From Beverwykella pulmonaria (Eukaryota; Ascomycota; Dothideomycetes; Pleosporales; Melanommataceae), in the NCBI GenBank assembly GCA_001599595.1, contig BCHH01000014.1:770355-834354 (forward strand): a stretch of 64,000 nt of DNA, given 5' to 3'. The notes beneath the pieces are model-generated. The model did not search any database, was not told where the DNA came from, and was given only the letters and a program-made list of their open reading frames with translations. The position numbers and the translations under genes are program-made. Below are positions 45,717 through 56,932 of this stretch, one piece after another (position 1 is the first letter of the stretch; the number at the start of each line of letters is the position of its first letter).

Positions 45717-47390
45717 AATGGCGATTGGAGAGAAGTATTAAGAATTAGGATCAAATCAAGATAATATTAGAGAGCGCCGGATTCGAGCGTGCCGTCGTCC
45801 AGGGAGGCAGGAAGGCGCGAGCCGGAGCTATTCCGCTCGCGGTGGAGCGATGTCAGGGCCAAACAGTCGATGAGGAGGTGAGCGAGAGACTGTGCGGCAA
45901 TAGCTGAGATCGAAGTCGAAGTGATAATTCGTTTTTCGTATCGGCGGCGGCCCTTCGGCTAGATAGGCAGGTGTTTGTGTTTTCCCGGCAATTTAAAGTG
46001 GCTCACATGCACACAACGTGGTGGTTGCTGGATGTCTAAGAACGGAAGCGTGAGTCCTGAGTCCTGCCTGGGAGGTCGACCCCGTGATGCGTGCTGGGTG
46101 GGTAGAGAAGCGAGAGTGAGGTGCAATTGCGATGGCAGATTTCCAGGCCACGATCGGGTCCGCGGGGAAGGTTATGTGTGGGCTCGAGTGAGTGGCGGTA
46201 CCGAAACGAATGTGGAACTGATTGGCGGCAGTGGAAAAGGGTGTCACCAGTGAATCAGAGTTGGGGGAAACGCAGATACAACTAGCCAAGACGTAGCGTG
46301 TGGGCCTCGCGCATCGCTGAGTCTATCCGTTTCGTGCGTTTTTCCTTTTGCTGGGCCGCTGGGGGGAGTCCTTGCCGCAAGCTCCGAGGTCGTTGGAAAA
46401 CGAGGTCAATTGTCAGTCTCTGCGGAAGTGCAACAGGAAGAGACTGGGGGGGTGTGAGGAAATATATTGCTTGCAGGTCAGGAGAGGAGATCGACGCCCC
46501 GGAGCCCACTGTGGCAGCAGGATCCCGCACAGTAAACAAGTTGTCCAGTCCGCATCCCAGCGGTCCAAGCCCGCCGCGCCAACCGGCCCTCACAGCCCAT
46601 GCCATGCCTACCATTCTCTCCCGCCTGCTAGACCGGCTACGGGTGCGCTCGCAGGGGGATCCTACACGCGACAGGGACAGGGCGGGGCGGGTGTGCAGGC
46701 CTTGCCGACAGTGCCCGGAACAATCTTAAGAATAGCAGCGGCCGTGCGGCGGGCGACGTGCTACCGGTAGAAGACTCTGGTTTGCAAACGTCGATGGCCT
46801 GGTGAAGAAATCGTCGGCGTGGTGTTGTGGCTTCCTGTGCGAGCGCGCGCGCCGCATGCTGCTGAGGGGGCCGAGCCAATGGCAGGCGGAACGCGAGGCT
46901 GCTCGACGTGCGACTATGCCTAGCACGGCATTCGATATGTCCATGGCATCATGGCATGGGCAATTAGCTGGCCAGGATTGGAGGCTGCAGCAGACGCGAG
47001 ATGCAGCTTGAGAAGCTTTTGCCCCTCGACGTGGCCGTGGCGCTAGCTCGCCCCTGCGGCTGCCGCCTTGCCGGGGGAGCGTTTGCATCCGATGTCTGCT
47101 TGGTCTGCTTTAGGTTGGCCCACGGATCGCAGGGACCCCTGAATCTCAACAACGACCAGAAACAAAACCACCACTGCCGCCACATACAGCTTCGGCCTCA
47201 GCTGGGTTGTAGATGTGCATTAGCACAATATCGTGTGGCTCCGCTGGGACTCCCCAGCCACCTATTGCGGCGCGTCGACGCTGCAGAGACGTTCGGCGTT
47301 CATTTCCTTCACCAGTCGAAAACTCTGCTGTGCCACTCCATAGTACTGCTGACTGTCCTTATGACGCAAAGGCTTCTTCATTGTCATTCA
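45717..47390. other. Large gene-free region, first part
   Basis: GC-rich in places (46640-46900) with many short frames on both strands but none with domain signal or splice partners. It includes the promoter of the membrane-protein gene. Confidence 0.4.
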
Positions 47391-47488
47391 TTCGTGAATT
47401 GCTGTTCGTGAATTGCTGTTCGTGAATTGCTGTTCGTGAATTGCTGTTCGTGAATTGCTGTTCGTGAATTGCTGTTCGTGAATTGCTG
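47391..47488. repeat. 14-bp minisatellite, seven perfect copies
   Basis: The unit TTCGTGAATTGCTG is repeated seven times head to tail without a single mismatch. 14 bp is not a multiple of 3 and no gene covers it. The perfect identity points to recent expansion; it is likely polymorphic in copy number. Confidence 0.95.
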
Positions 47489-49697
47489 TAGCGCTGCATC
47501 ACTCCACGTTGACGCTCAACAGGCAAAGCCTAATTTCCCCCCCGCCACCCCGTCTGCTCGCCGGCGTGGCACCAGACCCTTCGTTAGCTCAGCGCGATTC
47601 TCCGCGCAGAACCCTAGAAACCCTAGAAACCTCTTCCTTGAAGCAGCGGACTGGACGCTCCACCCCCAACGACGCCTCAATAGATGGCCAACGCCAGCAG
47701 AGTCTTTCCCGCTATTAGGGTGGGGCATCTCGATCCGCTCAGCTTCTGCGTCTGCGTCTGCGGCACGCAGCATCGAGGTGCTATACTGATGCCACCAAGC
47801 ACAACATTGGTGCAGCGGCAACAAACCCAGCGCACACCGCTTCTGCTGCCCACGCTACTTAGAGCCGCCAGAGAACAGCACTCGGCCGTGGTATTGGAAC
47901 CTGAATAAGTTTCCGATGTTGCTAGGAAGTTCCAATATTGGCGCCAATATGCGAGCCCGCCTGACTGGAGGCCATTGCATCCATGAAACAGTGTGTGAAT
48001 TGATTCCGACACCTCTCCTTTGGGCCCGAGGCACCACGACGAAAAAGAAATGGCTTCGAGTCAGGCTGACAATTGGCGACAACCGTTCTCGTTTTTGGCT
48101 ACAGTGAACCACAGCTGTGGCACACCGGAGCTCTTGAGATCTGAGTCGCCTGGCACAGGGTCTGTCTCAGTTCACATGACGACGTTTCCGTTTGCAACCA
48201 ACGGAGTGCATGCGTTCGCGAGAATACGAGGATAGAGCATCAGAAATACCTGCAGGGTTCTTGCCACTCGCTACACCATAATACGCTGCCCTGTGGCCTA
48301 CGTACAGTCAACCACCTGCATAAACAGGATTTCTGTGCATTTTTTTATGTTCCAGCCTCGAGTCTTTGGTTTATTTTTCCTCCATACAAAGAACATTAGC
48401 GAAGCAGCTGAGAGACAGCAAAGCGTCTACCGGGTTGCTGGAAAAGTCCGCTGATTCGAGACCACTTACCAGGCATACATACATTGACTTGTACAACATT
48501 GGGTGATGCTGCACGCCATTGCTTCCCAGGTGGGGAATTTGCGGGCCACGACAACCCTCGAGATACTTGTCCTAAAGTCTCGATCGATGGCACCAGCGGC
48601 CAGGCCGATATCGTGCTCAGGTCACAGCAGCCGCTGAGGCATTGACAGATGTTCTAAACTCGAGTGTTTGAAGGCAACTGAATCCTGTCAGATGCAATGC
48701 CGCCATGACACAGCCTTCTAATTAGCAGCTGTAAGTCATTCATCTATTTTACACCAAGACTGCCTGTGGGATGCGATGGAGGTTACGCGGCAGACGCACG
48801 ACTTGCGGCGTGATCAGAGAGCCCACGTGTAGCAACCATCTCCGTGTATGGGTGTGGGTTCTGCCTTGATTTCGAATCTCGATTTAGCTGGGCGGGGTCC
48901 TATTCTGGCACGGAAGCTGACAACACGGGTGCCTCAGGCGCCCGAGAAAGGCACTTTGTTTGACAAAACCGGGATGCAGCTCCCCCGACGCATCTTCAGT
49001 GAATGGGCATGTTCTCATGGACACCACTACAAAAAATACCCACGACGAAGCAATCACGCTGCCATGGCATGGTGTGGCGCTGAGAGGCTTTCCTCCCGTG
49101 CTGAAGCAGCGGGCGTATGGAGGTGCGGCGAAAAGCGGGACGATATTTGCAACAATCCAATAATTGAGTTCAAGCCCTGAGGTTGAAGATTTCAACTTCT
49201 GTCGGTGCGATGGCTAGCTGAGTAGGTTTTCGCCTCGCCGTTGGTTCCTGGCTCCAGTTTTCGTGTTATGCAGGGACCTGAGGAAGCCCGATGGCGTCCG
49301 ATCTGTGTTCGATCTAGCCGTGCGGGTTTGAGGAAGAGAGCGCTGTCCCAGATTGATTGACGACGCGAAGCCCCAACACCGACACCGCGAGGGAGCATGA
49401 GTGAGATGGTGTTCCCCCGGTAAGAACTGATGATCCCTCGGGAACGAGAGAGAACGAGAGAAAGGTGATGTCGGCCGAGGCGCGGACCGTCATTCCTGCC
49501 CTGCCCTGCTTTGATTCGGCACTTCGGGACTGGCGCCACTACTCACGACGCCGGCTTGTGAGATCCAGGATGCCCGCCGACAGCAACACCATCGCGACCG
49601 GGACAACGCCTGACCAGCAGACCATCACACCCCTCCAATCCCTCCCTCTGCCCGCCGCCCGCTCGCCAGCGCTATTTTCTCCAGCGTATCCACCGCC
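47489..49697. other. Large gene-free region, second part
   Basis: No supported gene. The last few hundred bases (49500-49690), with CT/CCAGCG-rich sequence just before the ATG at 49698, probably form the promoter and 5' UTR of the next gene. Confidence 0.4.
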
Positions 49698-50710
49698 ATG
49701 CCTATCCGCAATCCCTTTCGTCGCGCCGCCGGCGGTGAAGTGGTCGACGACGCCCAGCGGGGCGCTGCGGAACGTGGTTTTCAGAACACCGCCGTCGGGG
49801 GCGCAAAGCCCATTCAGATCAAGGAGCCCCCAGAATACAAGTTGAGTGGTAAGAGCTGCCCGACCTCTACAGCACCCCAGAGTGCCCCGCGCGCCACACA
49901 TTGCGAATAGCGGGGCAGCGCTGCTTGCAAACAGGCGCTTACCGTGTGATTAGAGATCAATGACAGTGGAGTCTACCTGCCGGTATGGAGCAAGACCTCC
50001 CCCCTCGCATCAGCATCTGCGAAGGACCACGATGCAGCGGCGAATGCAAGAGATCGGCATGGCTAACCATTGCACCAGCCCTCTCCTCCTCAGAAGCCGA
50101 CCTTCTGGCACTCCAAATCGACCGCATCTACGGCATCTTCAAATCACAGGAGCCTACTATGTGAGGCAGAACCGTTCAACATTTCCCGGGAGAGTTTTGA
50201 TTCATACCGGCGGTCTTTCGTATGTATTCACTCAGCACCTTGTCTTTGCCGTCCCTCATACCTCAACAGGATATCTCAGCCCGCTCTCCCAATCCAGATT
50301 GTTTGGATAGACTACCCCGCCAATCTCTTGACGCTCGTCAATCCCTTGATGCGCGCCGGTCACTCGATGCAAGACGCTCACTCGATATTCGTCGCTCTCG
50401 CGCCCCGCCCCGGTCTTCCATGCAAGAGCGTCGCAGCGACAGCCGCGACGACGTCACTCCCGAGGAAGGCTTTGAGGATGTCGGGCTGAACGACGAACCG
50501 AAGCCTGTAAAGAAACGAGGAATCTTCGCACGCTTCGGCGACAGCAAGGAGCCAGAAGCTCCAACCGAGGAGCGTCCCCCGTCCACTCATCATCACTTCA
50601 ATTTTACTGGACGCAAGCGGGCGCAGAGCGGACAAGGAGCAGAATTGAAGAGCATGTCGAACCTTACCTCCACGAATGTCCCCGTAGAGGTGTCCGTTGA
50701 GACCAGATAA
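49698..50710 (+). CDS. Fungal hypothetical protein with Ser/Arg-Leu-Asp repeats; 29-nt exon
   Basis: Four exons, 49698-49848, 49954-49982 (29 nt), 50079-50219 and 50270-50710, give 253 residues. It starts MPIRNPFRRAAGGEV; the small exon contributes SEINDSGVYLP across its joins. Exon 3 contains KPTFWHSKSTASTASSNHRS. A short tandem motif, RQSLDAR/RRSLDAR, occurs four times near the middle, and the C-terminal part has PVKKRGIFARFGD. No enzymatic domain; the basic Ser-rich composition suggests a phosphoprotein. All four joins conserve frame, which supports the model. Function unknown. Confidence 0.75.
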
Positions 50711-53700
50711 CTGCGGAGCGCTGGTCTTTGGGCAGGGTATGCGAGACGAGTAGTAAGGTCGGTAACATCGAGTGCTTGGAGCAGTTTACGAAGGAATTTG
50801 TCGGTTCGGGGCGTTTGGATTACGGAATACACCTTAAGCAGCATTACATGAATTCCACGTAACAAAGGAGCGTTTGGCGGTTGGTTTTGGGTTTGCTGCA
50901 TCCACAATCGCTACATTGCGCCGTTTCTCTGCTTATTGCGGATATGTATTAAGGTACTGTTGGGGTATACCCAGGTAATAGTGAATTGTAATATTTGCGA
51001 TCTCATATCGTTCGCGGCTTGGACTACTGGCATGATCCATGAAACATACACAAACCGCACAAATGCCGATTGGTAGCTCGTACCCTACTTTTCTATGCGA
51101 ATGAGCGGCGTGGAGCCCCTTTGTGCGTATATTGCACAGCTGCACCAGCCTCCTCCACCGATTTTCCTTCCCACAATTCATTTTATGACGTCTATCTAAT
51201 TTCCCTTCTCCAACACCATATCCTAGCCTTATTCCCAGACAGTAATGCTTTCCCCAACACTGCACCGTCTCCCCATCAACATCTAAACATTACTACGCTT
51301 TCCGCGACTTCTAAGTAGTCAATTACCACAGATTCACTGCATGCTTTGCTAGTAGATATGCAGGAACTAAATCTTAGCTACATATGAAAGACGCATATCA
51401 ACTCCCTAGACGATATCGGTACTTATCTCACTATCGATTGGGAGGGTATGTCTTAGTAGGCTGACCCTGTACTTATCACCGAGGGAACGGAGCCACGCAT
51501 AAGAGTACCAAACTTTTGCAAATAGCAAATTTCTACTGTATTGGTAATGAGTAGGGTACTATGGTGTGTGAAAGATGGTGGTTGGACTAGGTGATGGAGA
51601 GATTAGGGGAAGGTTGGGGAGAGGAAGGTTGGGAAGTTGGAGGGGGCTGGGGCTGCAGGGGAGGAAGGCCAAGGTTTTACGGAGTTGAGTGTTGGAGAGT
51701 TCGGGAATAAGAGATCGGGGTTCTCAGTGGCGAAGAGCGTTGGTCTCTGGGGAGCAGTTGATATGGCAACTAAATGTACAGGGTAGTGCATTATGAATTC
51801 TTTACCATGGCATGACTACACGGTGAACTACATACCATTGAGGGAAATCCTGGTATATCGCATTGCTAGTTTCTGTATATAAAGGTTCTTGAGTAGAGGG
51901 AGGAAAGGATGAAGGGTGAACGTACAGCACACTAACTTCGCACATTAATCACTTTAATGAAGGAAGTGAAAGTCATGACGCAAACGAGGCTTTTGCTATG
52001 TATGAAGATAGACCCGAGGACAGCAAAGTAGAGGGAAGAAGTTGGCGCTTTAGAAGCTTTACATGTGTATGCATATGGGAGTGTCTAAAGTCGGAATATG
52101 CAATTCCCAAGGTCCACTAAAACTAAGAATTAAGAGAAGAGTATATCTCTAGGTAGAGTTGGGGTTGATCAAGCTCTAGGAAGTGATCAACGATGTAGGG
52201 ATGTAGTCAGACAGACTGAATTGGAGGTAGACAGGTAATAAACATTTAGGCACAGGAACAACTCACCATGATCTCCATGACACCAAGCAAGTGAACATGG
52301 AAGACTAGTACACATCTACAAAGGCTATACTAACCTAGACTATCCCCCAAGGTGAAGTTTAGGCCGTGGTTTACACTTTAGATTCTCAATCGCGCCAGTT
52401 TGATTGCAGATCTTTGCAAGTATCTTCACCACATTGCTAGCTTTCAAACTTTATATTTACCAGCATTTTACGTTGCGCTCGGGGTCTTCGCTCATGTCTC
52501 TAAACCCCTTCCCCCCTTCCCCCCCCAAAAAAAACATCTTCAAACATAATGTTGTTTTTGTGGACACTGAACAGAACCTTTGTATTCATCCATTCGTCAA
52601 AATAATACACACTAAGCTCAATAACTACTAGACAGACAGTAGAAATTTGACACACCGAACAATACACATCTCCAACCCCCAAACTACGGAACGCATAAAC
52701 ATCGCTAATGGGCATCCGGGCGAACGGGAGGAAGCGGCACCGACACCTTTTAACCGGCCGAGCGAACCAGAGTTTTGAGGGCCCACGGTGCTGGGACTTG
52801 GTTTGGGGATGTATAGATGAGGGATGCATAGATGAGTAGGGGGGAATTTAATCTGCGAGCAGAGCTAGGACTTAGGGGCAGCGGGGATCCGATGAAAGAG
52901 TGTAGAGTGGATACTTCGAACAAAGTGAATGGAGTAGGAATCGGGAAAGGACACTTGTTGAATATCTATAGCGATTGGGGGTCAAAGGAGTATGAAGAAA
53001 ATGTAGACGGAAAAAATCAAATGTGATATTGTACTGCCGTAACCACCACACGTGATCAAGAAGAGGTGTTTCGAAACACCCATAGCAACACAGCAAAGTC
53101 CAGGATCCCTCGAGTACATAAATGGCGTGCGCAACCCCTCACGTCCCAAGAACCAGGTACCACGAAACGGCATCATCCATGCGTTGCAACATACATATAT
53201 TCGTACTTATAGCACTGCTGCCCAACGTCTCAAAATCATCTAAGTGAAATAACAAACGCGATGTACCAACACCATCTTTTGCAAATTCATCATTGAGTAT
53301 CGGCAGGTACTGAGCTTGCAAGTTTTCCTAGACTTGGCTTATTTGAGGTCGAATGCGGAAAGTGAGAAGGGTGTTTGTCCTGCCTGCAGGTCTGCAGTTA
53401 CTACCCCCCGGAAATGAAAAATATGGAGGCTTCAGCATCAGATTCTGCGCTCACAAAGGCGCCTCCAGATATTCTGAGCCAACCCGCTGCTCATAGCGAT
53501 ATAGTAAAGTACAAACACAAAAAAGATGCAGGACAAAAGCCATGTCATAGAAGATCGGATGAGCGGGGATGTGCGCATGTGCGTCTTCGCCAAGCAGTAA
53601 ATAGGTAAGGGCAACTAAAATCTTCGATAGGATTATCGATCGATGATCGAAAGCTTGGAGCGGGGTTCTGCACGGGATATACATGGGGATTTAATCAATA

Positions 53701-54160
53701 GCGCATTAGGCGATTCACGAGTGTGGGTCTAAAAAAGGACTTGTATAGTTAAATCTGGGCATTTATAGACGGACGAGACTTGAAGCGGCAGATGGAGAAG
53801 TTACGGAAAGGAATATAGTGGAGTGATTTAGAGGCGCACAGAGGCTGTCTGCAGAGTAGAGGTGCGGATAGTAAAAAGAACTATGAACGCAAGACACATT
53901 TCGATAGCGACAGTATATTGGGATATCAAATTCAACACCAAGCCAAAAACAAGCTGCTATCATCCAAGATGGTCTCTTGACAATAGTGTGATCAAAACCA
54001 GCCTATTCACCCCTGTTCCAGAACCACCGTATGTTCCAGTGGTAGACAATCATCTCAGTATTTACAAACGAGAGGCGACCATCTTAAAGAATTAAAGCCT
54101 ACTACTAACACATGTTACCATACTCTTGATCTAGGTCCAAGAAATTACAAGGCGAGTGAT
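50711..54160. other. Large AT-rich gene-free region
   Basis: 3.4 kb without a gene that I can support; open frames are short, and stops are dense in all frames. No tRNA or repeat with clear limits. Possibly decayed repeat sequence. Confidence 0.45.
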
Positions 54161-54745
54161 TTATGCGGCAACGTCATCGCCATCATCGCCATCATCATCA
54201 CCATCGTCATCGGTAGCCTGGAGGCTATTAGCGATCATCTTATCTGAAAACGAGGTACAAACACATCTTCGTATGTATACAAGGAGAGTCATACCGTTGG
54301 CTTCGGGGGGTAGGTCTTAGTTGGGCGTCCACTCTTGGTCGGCTTGACCGATGGGGTGGGCTTGCCAGAGGGCTTAGAATGGGTGGGCTTGACAGTGGGC
54401 TTGACGGAGATCGTGAAGCTAGGGAAACCGGGCTTCGAGAATGATGGAAGGGCTGGCTTGCTGTGGCTGGGAGCCGCGGGCTTGCTGAAGCTTGGAAGAG
54501 CGGGCTTGCTGAAGCTTGGAAGAGCGGGCTTGCTGAAGCTTGGAAGAGCGGGCTTGCTGAAGCTAGGGAACGCAGGCTTGCTGAAGCTAGGGAAGGCGGG
54601 CTCAGGATCCTCTTCATCCTGAGGGGCGGCAGCGACAAGGCTGTCACGTTGTTAGTAAACTATAATGAAGTGAGGAAGAAATAGACTGAGAAAGGTGTAA
54701 TCACCTGGACGCGCCCATGATATAAAGAATGGTGCTGAACTTCAT
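54161..54745 (-). CDS. Small secreted protein built from PSFSKPAL octapeptide repeats
   Basis: Exons 54745-54705, 54640-54295 and 54238-54161 predict 154 residues. A signal peptide (MKFSTILYIMGASSLVAAA) is formed only after splicing exon 1 to exon 2 (64-nt intron, TACTAAC branch). Then come about seven 8-residue units of the type PALPSFSK, a Lys/Pro/Thr-rich part (KPTVKPTHSKPSGKPT) and an acidic Asp-rich tail. The last acceptor is uncertain: using ATAAG keeps the acidic tail in frame, while the TTTCAG five bases earlier would end the protein two residues later. A TATA box lies 90 bp upstream. There are no Cys. Likely a cell-wall or extracellular repeat protein; effector function is speculation. 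Confidence 0.6.
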
Positions 54746-54834
54746 ATTGAAAGATGGCTGCTTGGAATTGTTCTGGAAGGTGAGACTGGAGTGCTGGCTT
54801 GATGGTAAGAAACTGAAGAGCGAAGTCTTGATGT

Positions 54835-54841
54835 CTTTATA
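54835..54841 (-). promoter_or_regulatory. TATA box of the repeat-containing secreted protein gene
   Basis: TATAAAG on the minus strand, 90 bp upstream of the ATG at 54745, followed by a C/A/T-rich leader without ATG. Confidence 0.55.
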
Positions 54842-56932
54842 CGCATTCCCATCGGCTTCAGCGACCTCAATGTTTGCCGCTTCGACGATGTTCACCAAAA
54901 TAGCATATTAACCACGGCATAGATAACCGCCAATCCGTTACTCCATATATCCCCTAGAGGTGCAGAAAACGTGTGGGATGGCGTGAACACGCAAGTCCTT
55001 CTCCGAATTAGGTGATTGGATTGGGCCGTTGAACGAGGCGTACAGAAATGAACTGATAGCCATGAAGGCGTGGAGGCGAAAGACATATCTTGGCGCGCAG
55101 TAAAACAATATCAACATATGAGGAACAGTTGCATGGCCAAGCGTTAGGTACGTCAGCAACGGTGGAAATTCCTGGTTAGGCCCGGGCATGAGTCCGGTGC
55201 CCAGATATGCCGTTTTGGTTTCCCCAGGAACTGTGGAAACAACTAGAAGTTCACCAGGAACACAGGTTATCGCTGATAGATCTAGATCGATGTCGTAAAT
55301 AAGCCAAGTGTTCAGTGACTGGTCAAATGAAACAGGGAAACGGTTGATAAAAGGAGCAGGACCATGTTGAGATAGTGAACATCTCTGCACCTCGAACCCG
55401 GAAGTGACCACGAACAGGCGACACGTTGAACTGATCCCAACCGGGCTTTAGGGATCCACAATAGAAAATGTGCACAGGCTCTTGGGGGAACCTGGAACAA
55501 GGAGATCGAGACTGTCGTGTTGAATAATTGCCGCTTAGGCTCCGCAAATGGCTATGCAGATATTCGACTGTACGACTATGACAGGCCAAACACTCAATTG
55601 CGAGATATTAACTCAAATGGCGTGAGACAGGCTATGTAGTGAGAGGAGATGTTTAAAGAAGGGGCCACTTTTCGGTGGGCGCATATTAAGACGCTGTATA
55701 GGATCGGAGGTGCCCAAGGGATGCTAGCACTTGCAGAGAAAGCCTCTTGAGCCTCCCCCCACACCGGCAACCCGGAGCTACATCTCGTGAAGGCGAAAGA
55801 AATGATGCTATTCGTTGTTTCCGAAGGATGTAGAGCTAAGCATCTGTTCAAGCTATTAGCCGAACGAAAAGTAGGGACCGGGGCGGTAAATTAGGGCGAA
55901 TCTCAACTTTACCCCGATATATGAGGTGGGGGAATGGATGTATGAATGATTTTCTGGGGAAAAGCTGGGGATTGGGCACTGAATCTCACGTTAATAGGCG
56001 TTTTATACCCACGCGTCCTTCTATGGGTATTCCGGGCATGCTACCTGGCTCAGTAACTTTTCATTAGGATTTAAACGGTTTGTCGTTTTCCCAGCTACAG
56101 CGACATGAAGCCACATGGCGGTAGCTGGTCGTTGAACTGCATGGTGGGACGACCGTGCATTAATTTCTGCACGATTCGATGGCGATCCCTCAAGGTGAGT
56201 CTGGAACTGAGCCACCAGTCGTGATAGCGTCCCTTCCAGAACATTTCTTTCAATTGCGTTGGGTGTTGTCCATACTTTTGAACTCTTCAAAAGCCTGATA
56301 GACAAGGCAAACAGCGTCACTGAAGGCGGAAACCTTTCACAAAATTGAAGTCTGGCCATGATGGTATCTCGTATTTGGACTGGTGTCGTGGGGTGATGAT
56401 AGAGTGACGGTTCCCAGGACCATGGCCTGAAAAGAATGTATTTCTGTCCAGCATGCTGCAGACTGTCCATTCATCCTCGATGCTTGTTGCATGCGTGTTT
56501 TGCGAGGATGCATGATGTTGCAGGTCAAATCTCGCCTATGTGATGAGGCAATATGGTGAAATGGTAGGAGTCCGGAACTGTGCCGACTGGATACGGGCGA
56601 GATAGGCGAAGGAGTTGGTCAGTGGATAGGGTAATTGCTTCTCGAGAAACAACTGAGTGCATCGAGCGGAGTTCGAGATATACATGAAATCATGCCCATT
56701 GGAGTATATGTACACTGATGTAGCAGAGAACTACTTCAGGAGCTGAGGTAGAGATCAAATAATGAGCTCGCGAGGTGGCTGAGGGGCAAAGTTCAACACT
56801 AGTCTACAAACAGCATGGCGACGGGAGAGTATCGGCCCGCCACCGCCTTCCTGATGTAGCAGAACTCGAAAATTTCCCCAACCTCGACCTCGCGCAACTT
56901 GGAAGACAACCAATTTTTCACCACCACGAACA
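54842..56932. other. Intergenic region with unproven minus-strand frames
   Basis: Minus-strand frames at 54938-55411 (157 codons) and 56021-56470 (149 codons) have protein-like composition but no domain, and I could not build a multi-exon model around them. They could be an orphan gene or decay products. The right end holds the PUF6 promoter. Confidence 0.35.

Noticed and set aside
47391..47488. CRISPR-like array
   Set aside because: Units are directly adjacent with no spacers, and the genome is eukaryotic; it is a minisatellite.
54335..54622. Plus-strand Leu/Gly repeat frame
   Set aside because: Reverse of the PSFSKPAL repeats; the minus strand has the signal peptide, introns and TATA box.
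55380..55420. Possible tRNA because of a GGTTCGAGG-like T-loop on the minus strand
   Set aside because: The flanking bases do not form T-stem, anticodon stem or acceptor stem.
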